A stretch of DNA of 50,137 bases from Gemmatimonadota bacterium (GTDB taxonomy: Bacteria > Latescibacterota > UBA2968 > UBA8231), in assembly GCA_018672475.1 (NCBI GenBank), contig JABHFS010000128.1, forward strand, positions 1 to 50,137, written 5' to 3'. The notes beneath the pieces were generated by a model, which saw only the letters and a program-made list of their open reading frames with translations, did not search any database and was not told the origin of the DNA. Positions 24,981 to 33,764 of the stretch are shown in pieces; the stretch's first letter is position 1, and the number at the start of each line of letters is the position of its first letter. Position numbers and translations under genes: made by a program.

Positions 24981-25634
24981 CTATTGCTCCCCGTCCAGCC
25001 GCGCCTCTAGCCAAGTGGCGAGATCCGCCAGGCACGCCTGGTCGATCGTATGCGGCATATCGTATTCGGTATAGAGCAGATCTAGGGCTAACGGGTCGAG
25101 CAGATCCTTCGAGGCGCGGGCCTGAGCAATGGGGATCACTCGATCCTGCCGGCCATGCGACATAAAGACGGGGAAACCATGCACCGACGCCGGATCCTCT
25201 GGCATCATCTCCGGACCGCAAAATCCGCTCAGCGCGATGGCCCCGGCAAAAGCCTGCGGCTTCTTTAACGCAGCCGATAAGGCCATGCTAGCCCCTTGAC
25301 TAAATCCGGCGATATAGACGCTGGTGGAACGATGTTCCTCCGCCAGCGCGTCGACCAGCGCGTAAACCTGTACCAACGACTCCATCGCCTGGGCAAAGTC
25401 GAAGCGCACCCCCTCCGACCCCATCTCAATGGTGAACCAAGCGAAACCGCCGAAATCTATTTCATAGGGCGCGCGGGCACTGACACAAAAAAGGCGCGTA
25501 TCTAAATGCGGCGCCAGGCCGAGCAGGTCTTCTTCGTTGGAACCGTAGCCGTGTAATAACAAAAGCAGCGGCGCGTCATGCGTGGAAGTATCGGGGGCGT
25601 TGTGGACGATGTAGTGGAGGGATGATTCGGCCAT
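24981..25634 (-). CDS. phospholipase/carboxylesterase-type alpha/beta hydrolase
   Basis: 217-residue cytoplasmic serine hydrolase. LLLHGYGSNEEDL gives the oxyanion-hole loop. The nucleophile is S112 in GFSQG, the catalytic Asp lies in HGRQDRVIP, and the His in YDMPHTI. The family acts on carboxyl esters or lysophospholipids; the substrate is unknown. A GAGG ribosome site sits 6 bases before ATG 25634. The 3' end overlaps the receiver remnant's open frame on the other strand. Confidence 0.88.
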   Translation of the reverse strand: MAESSLHYIVHNAPDTSTHDAPLLLLLHGYGSNEEDLLGLAPHLDTRLFCVSARAPYEIDFGGFAWFTIEMGSEGVRFDFAQAMESLVQVYALVDALAEEHRSTSVYIAGFSQGASMALSAALKKPQAFAGAIALSGFCGPEMMPEDPASVHGFPVFMSHGRQDRVIPIAQARASKDLLDPLALDLLYTEYDMPHTIDQACLADLATWLEARLDGEQ

Positions 25635-25685
25635 GGGGGTCCTCTGGTCTAATAGTCTAAACAGATCTACTGCAAATGTGCAGCC

Positions 25686-27815
25686 TCAATCCAGCTTAAC
25701 CTCGTACTCGCCCGCCTTGCGCAGCACCAACACCACCCGATCATCTTCGCTGATCAGTTCCTGCACTAGAAAGTTCGGATGGACTTTTTCGTTGCGCCAG
25801 ACGGTCTCGCCATTGAGCGATATTTGCGGAAAACGCCGAGCACGGCGCGGCACCGACAGATGCGTCTCGCCGTCGTGCGGCAAGGTCACACGCAGAGAAA
25901 AACCACCACCATAAGCGCCCCAAGCCAATTCGATATCGCCGTATACCGTAGGCACCACCCCTTCGGCGCGTTCGAGACCGGACAATTCCGGCCGAATCTG
26001 CACTATGCCCTCCGCTCTGCACTCTACTCCCAGCACATGCGTCGCCAACAAAGCCTCCGGCCCCGGCTGCACGGCCTCCTGCCGCGTCTTCTCCCCCCAA
26101 GTCGCCCCCTCACGCGCGAGCAACGCCTCCCACCTTTCCCGAACCACCGCAAACGCCCATTCACCTTCTCCGGCCTGCCACAGCGCCCCCGCAACAAAAC
26201 CCGCCTGCCATAAGTCCTCTGCCCGCGCAAATTCGCCACCGGACAATAACTGGGCCACGCGCTGTCGCTGCCCCCCCTCCGCCAAATCAAAATAAAGCGC
26301 AAATGCATTGGTCCGCAGATTGAACTCCTCGCTCCCAACCGACTCGGCGAACAACCCACGCTCTTCGTTCCAAACCACCTGCAACCCCTTGCGCGCACGG
26401 TGATACGCCCGTTCGCATTCGAGGGCTCGACGACCATTGCCGTCCGCCCGGCACAAAGCCTCCATCGCCCGCCAAGCACCAGCCAACAACGCATGCAAAG
26501 CCGCTGCCGGCTCATGACCAACATCGCGCTCGGCCCTTTCCAAAGCGTCCATCGCATCGACGGACCACTCAGCCACCCATTCCCCGCCCTTGTTGTGCCT
26601 TTGCACCCATTCGACGAAGAGCGCATAAAAACAAGCCTGTTCACCATCGGCTGGTGCCCCACTGCTAGCCAAGACTGCCCGTGCCGTAGCGCTATTGCCC
26701 GTCATATAAAAATCGTTCAACGCCAAAATATATAGTTTGTCCCAAGCAAAGGTCTCCGCACCCACTCCGTAGACTTCCCGTCTACAAGCCGCAAGCGTCC
26801 TTGCTCCCGTACCCCACATCTGCGCCCAATCCTCGCCGTGCGTATGGAAATGCCCGCGGGTTTCGATCTCAACCCGCCGCTCAATCAACGAAACGCAATC
26901 GAAATCCATTTCCTCGGGACACTGACTCACCCGGACCGCGATATACCGGCAGGCCGTCAACCCCGGGAAGACCCATTCCTGCAAGCCTGCGCCGCAAATA
27001 TAGCGCAGAGTTGATTCAACCTCACTCGACTCACGCGATAGCCCCAGATCGACTACCACTCCCTCCAGCCCCCATAGCCGTATCTTGACGGAACCGCTAA
27101 CTACCCGGCCAAAATCCAATACCAGATACGCGGCACGCTCAGATTCCCGCGCCTGCACTAACGCCCGGCTCTTGCCCGAATCCAATAGCGCTTCCCGCCG
27201 CACGAACTTACTCGATTGCATCGCCGCAGGCTGCGCTAACAACGCAACGGACCCACCGCTATCCACCTCGCCGAAAGCCACCACCTTCTGCGCCCATATT
27301 TCTTCTTCGCTAGCAGGCAATGACTCCCATGCCCGCGGCACGGGCCCTTCCACAACTTTCGCGCCCTGCCACTCCTCCTCCTTAAAGCGGCCCCGACGCC
27401 AACCCGACGATTCGAGCGCCGCCACATAGGCATGGCTTCCAGTGCCCATCGGCTGCCACATGTCCGCCCCTTGCACCTGCCAAGGTGAACCGGTATTTAA
27501 CTCCCTCTGGGTCCCGTCGCTGCCGATGATCTCGCCCTCGGCGCGAAACCAATCGCCTTCACCCGCGCCAACGGCAAAAACTAGCAGCATATTCTCCCCT
27601 TCCCGCAACGCCACCAAGTCAAACGTTTCCCATACGGCGATAGCGGCCATTCCCCCGCCCAACCCCCTGCCTACCAAGGTTCCGTTTAGATAGACCGCAT
27701 AAGGGCCACTCGCGGCACAGCGCAATTGGCCGCCGTTTACCGTTCCCGTCAAAAGCAGTTCCTGACGGATATACACGGCCAGTGAGGCCGGATGCCATAT
27801 AGCTTGGGATCTCAT
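25686..27815 (-). CDS. GH78-type alpha-L-rhamnosidase-like glycosidase
   Basis: 709 residues. The N-terminal beta-sandwich resembles the carbohydrate-binding domains of bacterial rhamnosidases (YAVYLNGTLVGRG). A second beta domain and a long alpha/alpha-barrel region follow (TFAWDKLYILALNDFYMTGN...), then a C-terminal beta domain. The order is that of glycoside hydrolase family 78. No signal peptide is apparent, so the enzyme would act on imported oligosaccharides or be exported another way. Catalytic acids were not assigned. The start has only a weak ribosome site. Divergent from the TMTC-like gene. Confidence 0.72.
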   Translation of the reverse strand: MRSQAIWHPASLAVYIRQELLLTGTVNGGQLRCAASGPYAVYLNGTLVGRGLGGGMAAIAVWETFDLVALREGENMLLVFAVGAGEGDWFRAEGEIIGSDGTQRELNTGSPWQVQGADMWQPMGTGSHAYVAALESSGWRRGRFKEEEWQGAKVVEGPVPRAWESLPASEEEIWAQKVVAFGEVDSGGSVALLAQPAAMQSSKFVRREALLDSGKSRALVQARESERAAYLVLDFGRVVSGSVKIRLWGLEGVVVDLGLSRESSEVESTLRYICGAGLQEWVFPGLTACRYIAVRVSQCPEEMDFDCVSLIERRVEIETRGHFHTHGEDWAQMWGTGARTLAACRREVYGVGAETFAWDKLYILALNDFYMTGNSATARAVLASSGAPADGEQACFYALFVEWVQRHNKGGEWVAEWSVDAMDALERAERDVGHEPAAALHALLAGAWRAMEALCRADGNGRRALECERAYHRARKGLQVVWNEERGLFAESVGSEEFNLRTNAFALYFDLAEGGQRQRVAQLLSGGEFARAEDLWQAGFVAGALWQAGEGEWAFAVVRERWEALLAREGATWGEKTRQEAVQPGPEALLATHVLGVECRAEGIVQIRPELSGLERAEGVVPTVYGDIELAWGAYGGGFSLRVTLPHDGETHLSVPRRARRFPQISLNGETVWRNEKVHPNFLVQELISEDDRVVLVLRKAGEYEVKLD

Positions 27816-27939
27816 AAGACTTCGTTATTTAGTATATTGGGAAATGCGCGTCGACCGGCAACGAGCAACCGGAGACAGTCGTCTCCGGCACGAGCACAAC
27901 AACACACGTTTAGAATAAACTATCACCCACTAAAAGCCT
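27816..27939. promoter_or_regulatory. divergent intergenic region with a perfect hairpin
   Basis: An 8-bp perfect inverted repeat (CCGGAGAC at 27869-27876, GTCTCCGG at 27881-27888, 4-base centre) lies between the divergent rhamnosidase and glycosyltransferase genes. It has no T-run, so it could be an operator or a leader structure. Confidence 0.35.
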
Positions 27940-29601
27940 GTGCATATTCTACCTTCACGCCATCACCCCTTACTTATCGCCGCGCTGACGCTGCTGCTTT
28001 ACGCTGGGACCTTAAACAACGCCTTTGTGCTCGACGACCACGCCGCCATCCGCGACAACCCCATCGTGCACCGCGCCGACCTAAGCGAGATCTTCACCAC
28101 CGATTACTGGTCCGGCTATCACGCCGATCGCTCCGGCCTCTACCGGCCATTGACCATTCTCAGCTATGCCCTGCAATATCGACTCGGCGGTGACGCGCCT
28201 TTCGGCTATCACCTGCTTAATATACTGCTGCACACAACCACCGCCCTGCTACTCTACCGCCTCGTCGTCGATCTCACAGAAAAAAATGACATAGCCCTGG
28301 CCACCGCCCTGCTCTTCGCTGTACACCCGGCCATCAGCGAGGCGGTTTGCACCGCCGTCGGTCGCGCTGACCTTTTGGCTGCGGCGCTGACCGCCTTGTC
28401 GCTGATACTGCACTTGCGTCGCAAAACCACAGGCGCAACCATCGCCCTGCTGCTCGCCCTATTGTGCAAAGAAAACGCCATCGTCGGATTAGCCCTATTC
28501 GCACTTACCGACGTATTCCAATATCGGACTTTTTCGCGAAAAAGCTATAGGAAGCCCTACCTGATCTACACCGGCGCAATACTCGCATACCTGCTCTGGC
28601 GCTATCACGTGCTCGGCGCCCTCGGCCTCAGCCAAATTGACCGCCTGGACAATCCCCTTATCGAACTCGAACCCGGGTTGCGCCTGCTCAACGCCGCGGC
28701 TCTGCTAGGCCGCTATCTAGGCCTGCTCGCACTGCCCGGCGAACTTTCCGCCGATTACTCCTACGCGGCCCTGCCTTTGGCCACCCAGTTCCTTTCACCG
28801 CACTTAGCGCAAGTCTTATTGGGGCTCGTCCTCCTCCCCCTCACTCTCGTATACTCCTGGCACCGCCACCCACGTCTGTGCTTCGGCCTGGCCTGGACTC
28901 TGCTCTGCCTGGCCCCCGTCGCCAATATCCTACTGCCGATTGGCACGATCATGGCCGAACGCCTGCTCTACCTGCCCGCATTCGGTTTTTGTTTTGGCCT
29001 CGCCGCCTTGTTGCACAAGGTGCAACGAAATACCCTCGTGCTCATCGCTCTGATCGCGTTATTCTCGCTGCGCACCGCGTTCCGCGTCGCCGACTGGCAA
29101 GACAACTATACCCTGTTCAGCAGCGCGACGCGAACCCACCCGCAGAGTGCTCGAGCCTGGCGCGTCCTCGGCAAAGCCCACTTTCAGCGCGGCGAAGACC
29201 AACAAGGCCTCAGCGCATTAAATCAGGCACTGCAGATCTTCCCCGACTACTACGAGATATATAACGACCTGGGCACCTATCATATTCAGGTCGCGCAGTA
29301 CGACCGCGCCTTCGGCAATTTGGAAGCCAGCCTCCGCATCAACGCCAAATTTCCGCCGACCTGGCTCAATATGGGCCTGGCCTTCTATCACCTACAACAC
29401 AAAGAAGAAGCGCAACAAGCCTTCGAACAAGCCCTTCGACTCGCCCCCGCCTACTCGCAAGCCATCTACAACCTCGGCGTACTCTCGTTGGAGAAGGGTG
29501 AGAAAGAAAAAGCCGGGGCATTTTTTTCTCGCGTCCTCGAACTGGAACCGTACCATTCCGAAGCCCGCCAGAGCTTAGACAGACTGCAATCGGCACAATA
29601 A
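27940..29601 (+). CDS. TMTC-like membrane glycosyltransferase with C-terminal TPR repeats
   Basis: 553 residues. About ten hydrophobic segments occupy the N-terminal two thirds; the first loop carries FVLDDHAAI, the acidic motif of DUF1736/TMTC and related GT-C transferases. The last 170 residues are tetratricopeptide repeats (about four: AWRVLGKAHFQRGE, IYNDLGTYHIQVAQ, TWLNMGLAFYHLQH, AIYNLGVLSLEKGE). Animal TMTC proteins O-mannosylate cadherins using lipid-linked mannose. Here the donor and target are unknown. The start is GTG at 27940. A strong terminator follows the stop. Confidence 0.82.
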   Translation: MHILPSRHHPLLIAALTLLLYAGTLNNAFVLDDHAAIRDNPIVHRADLSEIFTTDYWSGYHADRSGLYRPLTILSYALQYRLGGDAPFGYHLLNILLHTTTALLLYRLVVDLTEKNDIALATALLFAVHPAISEAVCTAVGRADLLAAALTALSLILHLRRKTTGATIALLLALLCKENAIVGLALFALTDVFQYRTFSRKSYRKPYLIYTGAILAYLLWRYHVLGALGLSQIDRLDNPLIELEPGLRLLNAAALLGRYLGLLALPGELSADYSYAALPLATQFLSPHLAQVLLGLVLLPLTLVYSWHRHPRLCFGLAWTLLCLAPVANILLPIGTIMAERLLYLPAFGFCFGLAALLHKVQRNTLVLIALIALFSLRTAFRVADWQDNYTLFSSATRTHPQSARAWRVLGKAHFQRGEDQQGLSALNQALQIFPDYYEIYNDLGTYHIQVAQYDRAFGNLEASLRINAKFPPTWLNMGLAFYHLQHKEEAQQAFEQALRLAPAYSQAIYNLGVLSLEKGEKEKAGAFFSRVLELEPYHSEARQSLDRLQSAQ

Positions 29602-29634
29602 AACTCCACCCCTTGAAAAAAGGTGGAGTTTTAT
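29601..29634. terminator. bidirectional intrinsic terminator
   Basis: A 10-bp perfect stem (29601-29610 with 29622-29631) with A-rich and T-rich flanks lies between the convergent TMTC-like gene (+) and degP (-). It works in either direction by sequence. Confidence 0.88.
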
Positions 29635-29664
29635 TCGTCCTTCAATCGGATGCAGGCGACGAGC

Positions 29665-31080
29665 TCAATCCATCGGCATCCTCATCCCCACCAGCCGCGC
29701 CTCCCCTCGCGCTTTTACCCGCATCATAAAGGCCTTACCTGGCTCGATCTCCTCTAGTACATCGGCGAAATCCTCCACCGATTCCACCTTCATCCGATTG
29801 ATCGTTTGGATCAGCATGCCCCGCCGCAAACCCCGCCGTGCCGCCTCGCTGCCCGATTTTACCCGCGAGACCAGCACCCCGTAGTCGTCCTCGTAGCCCA
29901 ACTGCTTCGCCAACTGATCCGTCAACTCCTGCACGTTCACGCCCAATGGCCCCTGCGATTCGTCTTCCTCTTGACGGCTGGAGTTCTCCGCCAACGCATC
30001 CTCGGTCAGCTCTTCCAACACGACATTGAGCTTCTTCTTCTTTCCGTCGCGCAAAACCACCAACTCAATCTCAACCCCCGGTGCCGTACGGCCGATCCGG
30101 CTTCTCAACTCGGTCGAGTCGAGAATCGGATAACCGTCGATCTCGACTACGATATCATCCGCTTTGACACCGCCCTTGTATGCTGCTTTGCCCTTCATCA
30201 CCCGTTCGATCACCGCACCCTGCGTATTGTCCAGGCCCATCGCCTCGGCCACCAACGGGTCGAGGTTTCCGATGAATACTCCCAGTAACCCACGACGCAC
30301 CTCGCCGTATTCGACCAGTTGCCCTACCACGTGTTTCACCAGATTGACCGGAATGGCGAAGCCGATGCCGATACTGCCGCCGCTTCGGCTAAAAATTGCG
30401 GTGTTGACACCAATCAGTTCGCCGCGCAAGTTGACCAGCGCACCGCCACTATTGCCAGGGTTGATCGCCGCGTCAGTCTGAATAAAAGAACCATATTCGC
30501 CACCGAAACGGCCCCGCCCGACGGCGCTGACGATACCGGTTGTCACCGAATGCGCCAAGCCCATCGGATTGCCGATAGCCAGCACCCATTCGCCTTCTCT
30601 GAGCCCGTCCGAATCACCCAACTCCACGCTTGGCAAGTCTTTGGCGTCGATCTTCAGCACGGCGATATCGCTCAACGAATCGCGCCCAACCACTTCGGCG
30701 TCAAAAAAACGCGCGTCTGACAATTGCACGCGAATATCATCGGCGTTGCGGATCACATGGTTATTCGTCACGACATACTGCTCGCCGCGAAAGTCGATAA
30801 TCACACCCGAACCCTGGCCTTCACGAGGCCGCTCACGCCGCCCCTCGGGTGCCCCGAAATATTCCTCCAACGGCGACCCCTTGAAGGGATTACGCGCCTC
30901 AGTAGTAACGGTGCCTTCCGTGGCGATGGCCACCACGCCGGGTTTGACCTCGGCGGCAATTTCGGCAAAACCATCGCTCATTATTTGTAGCTGTTGCACG
31001 TTTTCGCTCTCGTAGGCCTGGGCGCTGCTGCCGGTCAATAACAAACACAAAACCAGCAGAGAAAAGCTCATGCTCCGCAT
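29665..31080 (-). CDS. degP: HtrA/DegP-type periplasmic serine protease with two PDZ domains
   Basis: 471 residues: signal peptide (about 1-22), trypsin-like domain with catalytic triad H108 (NNHVIRN), D138 (SDIAVLK) and S211 (GNSGGAL), then PDZ1 (about 275-360) and PDZ2 (about 375-465). It degrades or refolds damaged envelope proteins. ATG 31080 is taken as start because AAAGGA precedes it and the signal peptide begins there. It cannot be separated from DegQ or MucD by sequence alone. Upstream lies a broken J-domain gene. Confidence 0.93.
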   Translation of the reverse strand: MRSMSFSLLVLCLLLTGSSAQAYESENVQQLQIMSDGFAEIAAEVKPGVVAIATEGTVTTEARNPFKGSPLEEYFGAPEGRRERPREGQGSGVIIDFRGEQYVVTNNHVIRNADDIRVQLSDARFFDAEVVGRDSLSDIAVLKIDAKDLPSVELGDSDGLREGEWVLAIGNPMGLAHSVTTGIVSAVGRGRFGGEYGSFIQTDAAINPGNSGGALVNLRGELIGVNTAIFSRSGGSIGIGFAIPVNLVKHVVGQLVEYGEVRRGLLGVFIGNLDPLVAEAMGLDNTQGAVIERVMKGKAAYKGGVKADDIVVEIDGYPILDSTELRSRIGRTAPGVEIELVVLRDGKKKKLNVVLEELTEDALAENSSRQEEDESQGPLGVNVQELTDQLAKQLGYEDDYGVLVSRVKSGSEAARRGLRRGMLIQTINRMKVESVEDFADVLEEIEPGKAFMMRVKARGEARLVGMRMPMD

Positions 31081-31150
31081 CAATATATCCTTTCGATAGG
31101 TACAGTAAAATTTGTTAAGAAATATACGGATAAATTTCATTGCGTATAAA

Positions 31151-31190
31151 GAGACGATAGACGGGAAAAAGGGTTCCCGTCCATCGTCTC
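31151..31190 (-). terminator. long hairpin between J-domain remnant and degP
   Basis: 17-bp stem with one G-U pair on the minus strand (31190-31174 with 31167-31151, 6-base loop), followed by TTTATA. It probably terminates transcription of the decayed upstream gene. Confidence 0.5.
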
Positions 31191-31194
31191 TCAT

Positions 31195-31495
31195 TTATTA
31201 GACGGCGACCGCAGCCGCTTCAGGCTGCTCACAGTGCACCTGCCGGGAACCGTCGGCAACCGCGCCCCCCGACCAGGGCCGGGCAATCCGCGACGATCTC
31301 GGTGACTTCTGCGCGCAACAGGCGCTCCCCGCCGTCGAGCGTCTCGCGCCCTTCGGTCTCCAACAACCGCCGCTCCCACTTCACTATTGCGATTGGGATG
31401 ATACTGTCGGGCCAAAAGGCGATAAGCCCGGGTGCATTCCTCCCCATCGGAACGGACATTAGGCCACTAAAACAATCGTAAAACCTGATATGCAC
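31195..31495 (-). pseudogene. frameshifted J-domain (DnaJ-like) remnant
   Basis: Minus strand, two frames combined: FYDCFSGL (31483-31460) continues after a one-base shift as NVRSDGEECTR and then AYRLLARQYHPNRNSE (to 31380). This matches helices I-II and the HPD loop of a J-domain, with HPD changed to HPN. The rest of the domain is not readable in any single frame. In-frame stops and the shift argue for a dead gene or, less likely, sequencing error. A terminator-like hairpin follows. Confidence 0.45.
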
Positions 31496-31503
31496 CAGAA
31501 CAA

Positions 31504-31535
31504 AGAAAGGAGCCGTTATAAAACGGCCCCTTTCT
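31504..31535 (-). terminator. terminator of the DUF5610-type gene
   Basis: 14-bp stem (31535-31522 with 31517-31504, 4-base loop, one G-U pair on the minus strand) followed by a T-rich tail, about 40 bases past the stop at 31573. Confidence 0.65.
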
Positions 31536-31572
31536 CACACTGATCCTAAATATCTGTTAGCTAAAACATTCC

Positions 31573-32157
31573 TTAGACAATACTTGTCGGATCCTCAGCT
31601 TCCCCTTGCTCCTGCGACTGCTGCTCGACAAAGCTATTAATCCCCTGCATCGTCAACCCAAAGGTCTCGTCGATTCCCGCCTGAATATCGGGGGCGATTT
31701 CTCCCAGGCCAACGAGAATATCCTGGGCACTGGCAAAGCCCTCTTCGATCGCGCCCTTGATCATTACGGCAAAATTAGAGGCCTGCGATTGTCCGGCCTC
31801 GTCGGCGTGATTTTGCTGAAACGAGCCAAAGAAACTCGTCGAAAAATTGACGATCCGCTGTGCGGTGGCCTGCGGCGAAAAATCCGTAGCGCTCTGCTGC
31901 AGGCTATCGACCGTGGTGTCCATACCCACAGCGGCGAACGCCGCGTTCAGCTTGTCTGCCATCGAGTCCTGCAAGACCCGGCCGGCGAATTTGCCGTCAA
32001 TCTGAATATTGACCTCTACGGCATCCACCATAAGCGTGCGTGTCGCCTCGCCATCGGGGCCTGTAAGCGTCTGTTGCATCTGAAACGCTGTCCGCGTTAT
32101 ATCAATCGAGCCAGTAAAACTCGAGCTCGTTTGGCTAGGGGAAGAACCGATATTCAT
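31573..32157 (-). CDS. DUF5610-type protein, function unknown
   Basis: 194 residues with no signal peptide. The C-terminal half, with SPQATAQRIVNFSTSFFGSF and ASNFAVMIKGAIEEGFA, has the character of the DUF5610 domain. The N-terminal part is Ser/Thr-rich and low in structure. AAGGAG lies 7 bases before the ATG. It stands alone between two terminators. No function is known for the family. Confidence 0.7.
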   Translation of the reverse strand: MNIGSSPSQTSSSFTGSIDITRTAFQMQQTLTGPDGEATRTLMVDAVEVNIQIDGKFAGRVLQDSMADKLNAAFAAVGMDTTVDSLQQSATDFSPQATAQRIVNFSTSFFGSFQQNHADEAGQSQASNFAVMIKGAIEEGFASAQDILVGLGEIAPDIQAGIDETFGLTMQGINSFVEQQSQEQGEAEDPTSIV

Positions 32158-32256
32158 GAACAGCTCCTTGAGTAAACCGCTCGCTGGAGCGGAAAGAGTG
32201 AGTAGCCGCTATTCTTCTATATCGGCGCAAAATCCAACCACTAAAGCGTTTTTTAC

Positions 32257-32287
32257 AAAAAAAGGCCGGCAAAGCCGGCCTTTTTTT
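32257..32287. terminator. strong bidirectional intrinsic terminator
   Basis: Seven A, a perfect GGCCGGC / GCCGGCC stem with AAA loop and seven T make a symmetric terminator. It lies 25 bases past the stop of the outer-membrane protein gene (-). Confidence 0.93.
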
Positions 32288-32311
32288 GCAACAACTATAC
32301 TTCTGTGCAGC

Positions 32312-33754
32312 TTATATGAGGTTCACACGAAAAAACATCAGCGAAATGGCCGTGCCCTTGGCTATGCCCGGAAAGAAACCACCGCGTGTAACCAAGGCTG
32401 TTTCGAACAAGCTGACGCGCAAATGCGGCAGTATGAAAGGACCAAAGGCGAAGCCAATCGACGAACCGCTGCTGCGTCCGCCCAACGACAAGCCAAAACG
32501 CATCGGAAACCAGTCCACCAATCGATATTCGACACCGCCGGCAAGCCGCGGCGTCGTCGCCACCCCGAAACCATTGCTAAAAGCCTGGTCCCAGTTGCCG
32601 ACTACCGTCAACTTCGGCATAGCCTCGTAGGCGATACCCAACCGCATCATCGCCGGCAGCGAACGCGAAAAACTGTCTTCGCTGATCAGCTTATTGAAGT
32701 CCGTCTCGCCGTCGCCGTCGATATCTCCGTTGTCGAGCACATCCTCGATCGAGCGCGAGTCTTCATCGGCAAAGCGCGTAATCCGCAAGTCGCTGGCTCT
32801 GACAAAAAGTGAATCCTGTCGCGGACTCGAGCTCCACGAAAACGTGTCGAGTAAGTTGAGAAAACCGAGACTAAAGGTCGCCTTGTGGTCCTTAGTCACA
32901 CCTGCCACACCGAAATCGAGACCGAAACCGGTGCCGGTTGTAGCCGAATTAGTGACCAGCCAAGCATCCACCTCAGCACCGTTGATTGGCGTAACCAGCC
33001 CCGCACCGCCCGATTCGACGACTTCACCGTAGGCACCCGCCGAAATCTTCAGGGTACCGCCTACCGTAAACTCGCTCAAGTAGTCTTTGAGCCCAGGCGG
33101 CATCAAGGCCTTCGCCACTGACCAGTTGAAAGTGCCGACGGCCCAGCCGGAGCCATCCCAGTCACTGATATCGTAGCCGCCGTCTTTGCCGGCGGCCAAC
33201 CGCGACTCTTCAAACTCGTTGCCGAAGAGGAAGAGCTCAAACATGTCTTTGGGAATCTCCCCCTCAAAACCGGTCGTCAACCCAATCGATATCGCCGATT
33301 GATAATCGCCGACCGAAAAAGCCACGCCACCGTTGATCGGAATACCGACGGCTAAAAACGGATCGATGTCGACGTTCATCTTCAACCCCTCGCCGGGGAT
33401 ATCAGAGAGGATATCGCCCTTGTCGGCGGGGCTGATATAATACTTACTGCCATTGGGGGATATATTGGAGTTGGAGTCGGTGAAGTTGTCGTTGTAGGTC
33501 GTAACCGAGAAACTATTGTTCTCGGCCGCTATATTAGCACCGAGGCCGAATAGGTCCCAGTGAAATTTGCTATTGCCCGCAAGGGCCAGGTTCGCCGGAT
33601 TCCAGAAAGTAGCTTCCGGCCCCCGTGCCAAGGCGGTATACGCCTGACCAAGCCCCATGGCCCGCGGGCTGGCGTCACCGGGGACGGCCAGTGCCTGACC
33701 AGACGACCCGCCGATGAGCAGCGCTGCTAATGCGATAAATCTTTTGCGTTTCAT
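32312..33754 (-). CDS. PorV/TraF-like outer-membrane beta-barrel protein
   Basis: 480 residues with a signal peptide (about 1-23). The mature start SPRAMGLGQAYTALARGPEATFWNPANL is typical of the FadL/PorV/PorQ and TraF-like outer-membrane protein group, and the chain ends in alternating aromatic beta strands. The segment GDIDGDGETDFN may bind calcium. ATG 33754 follows GGGAGG. Second gene of an operon with the lipoprotein, 10 bases apart. In relatives such proteins take part in secretion, attachment or hydrophobic transport; the role here is unknown. Confidence 0.75.
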   Translation of the reverse strand: MKRKRFIALAALLIGGSSGQALAVPGDASPRAMGLGQAYTALARGPEATFWNPANLALAGNSKFHWDLFGLGANIAAENNSFSVTTYNDNFTDSNSNISPNGSKYYISPADKGDILSDIPGEGLKMNVDIDPFLAVGIPINGGVAFSVGDYQSAISIGLTTGFEGEIPKDMFELFLFGNEFEESRLAAGKDGGYDISDWDGSGWAVGTFNWSVAKALMPPGLKDYLSEFTVGGTLKISAGAYGEVVESGGAGLVTPINGAEVDAWLVTNSATTGTGFGLDFGVAGVTKDHKATFSLGFLNLLDTFSWSSSPRQDSLFVRASDLRITRFADEDSRSIEDVLDNGDIDGDGETDFNKLISEDSFSRSLPAMMRLGIAYEAMPKLTVVGNWDQAFSNGFGVATTPRLAGGVEYRLVDWFPMRFGLSLGGRSSGSSIGFAFGPFILPHLRVSLFETALVTRGGFFPGIAKGTAISLMFFRVNLI

Positions 33755-33764
33755 CGTCGCCTCC

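Noticed and set aside
31229..31495. 88-codon minus-strand frame as an intact gene
   Set aside because: Only part of the J-domain similarity lies in this frame; the clear part is in the shifted frame, so a remnant explains it better.
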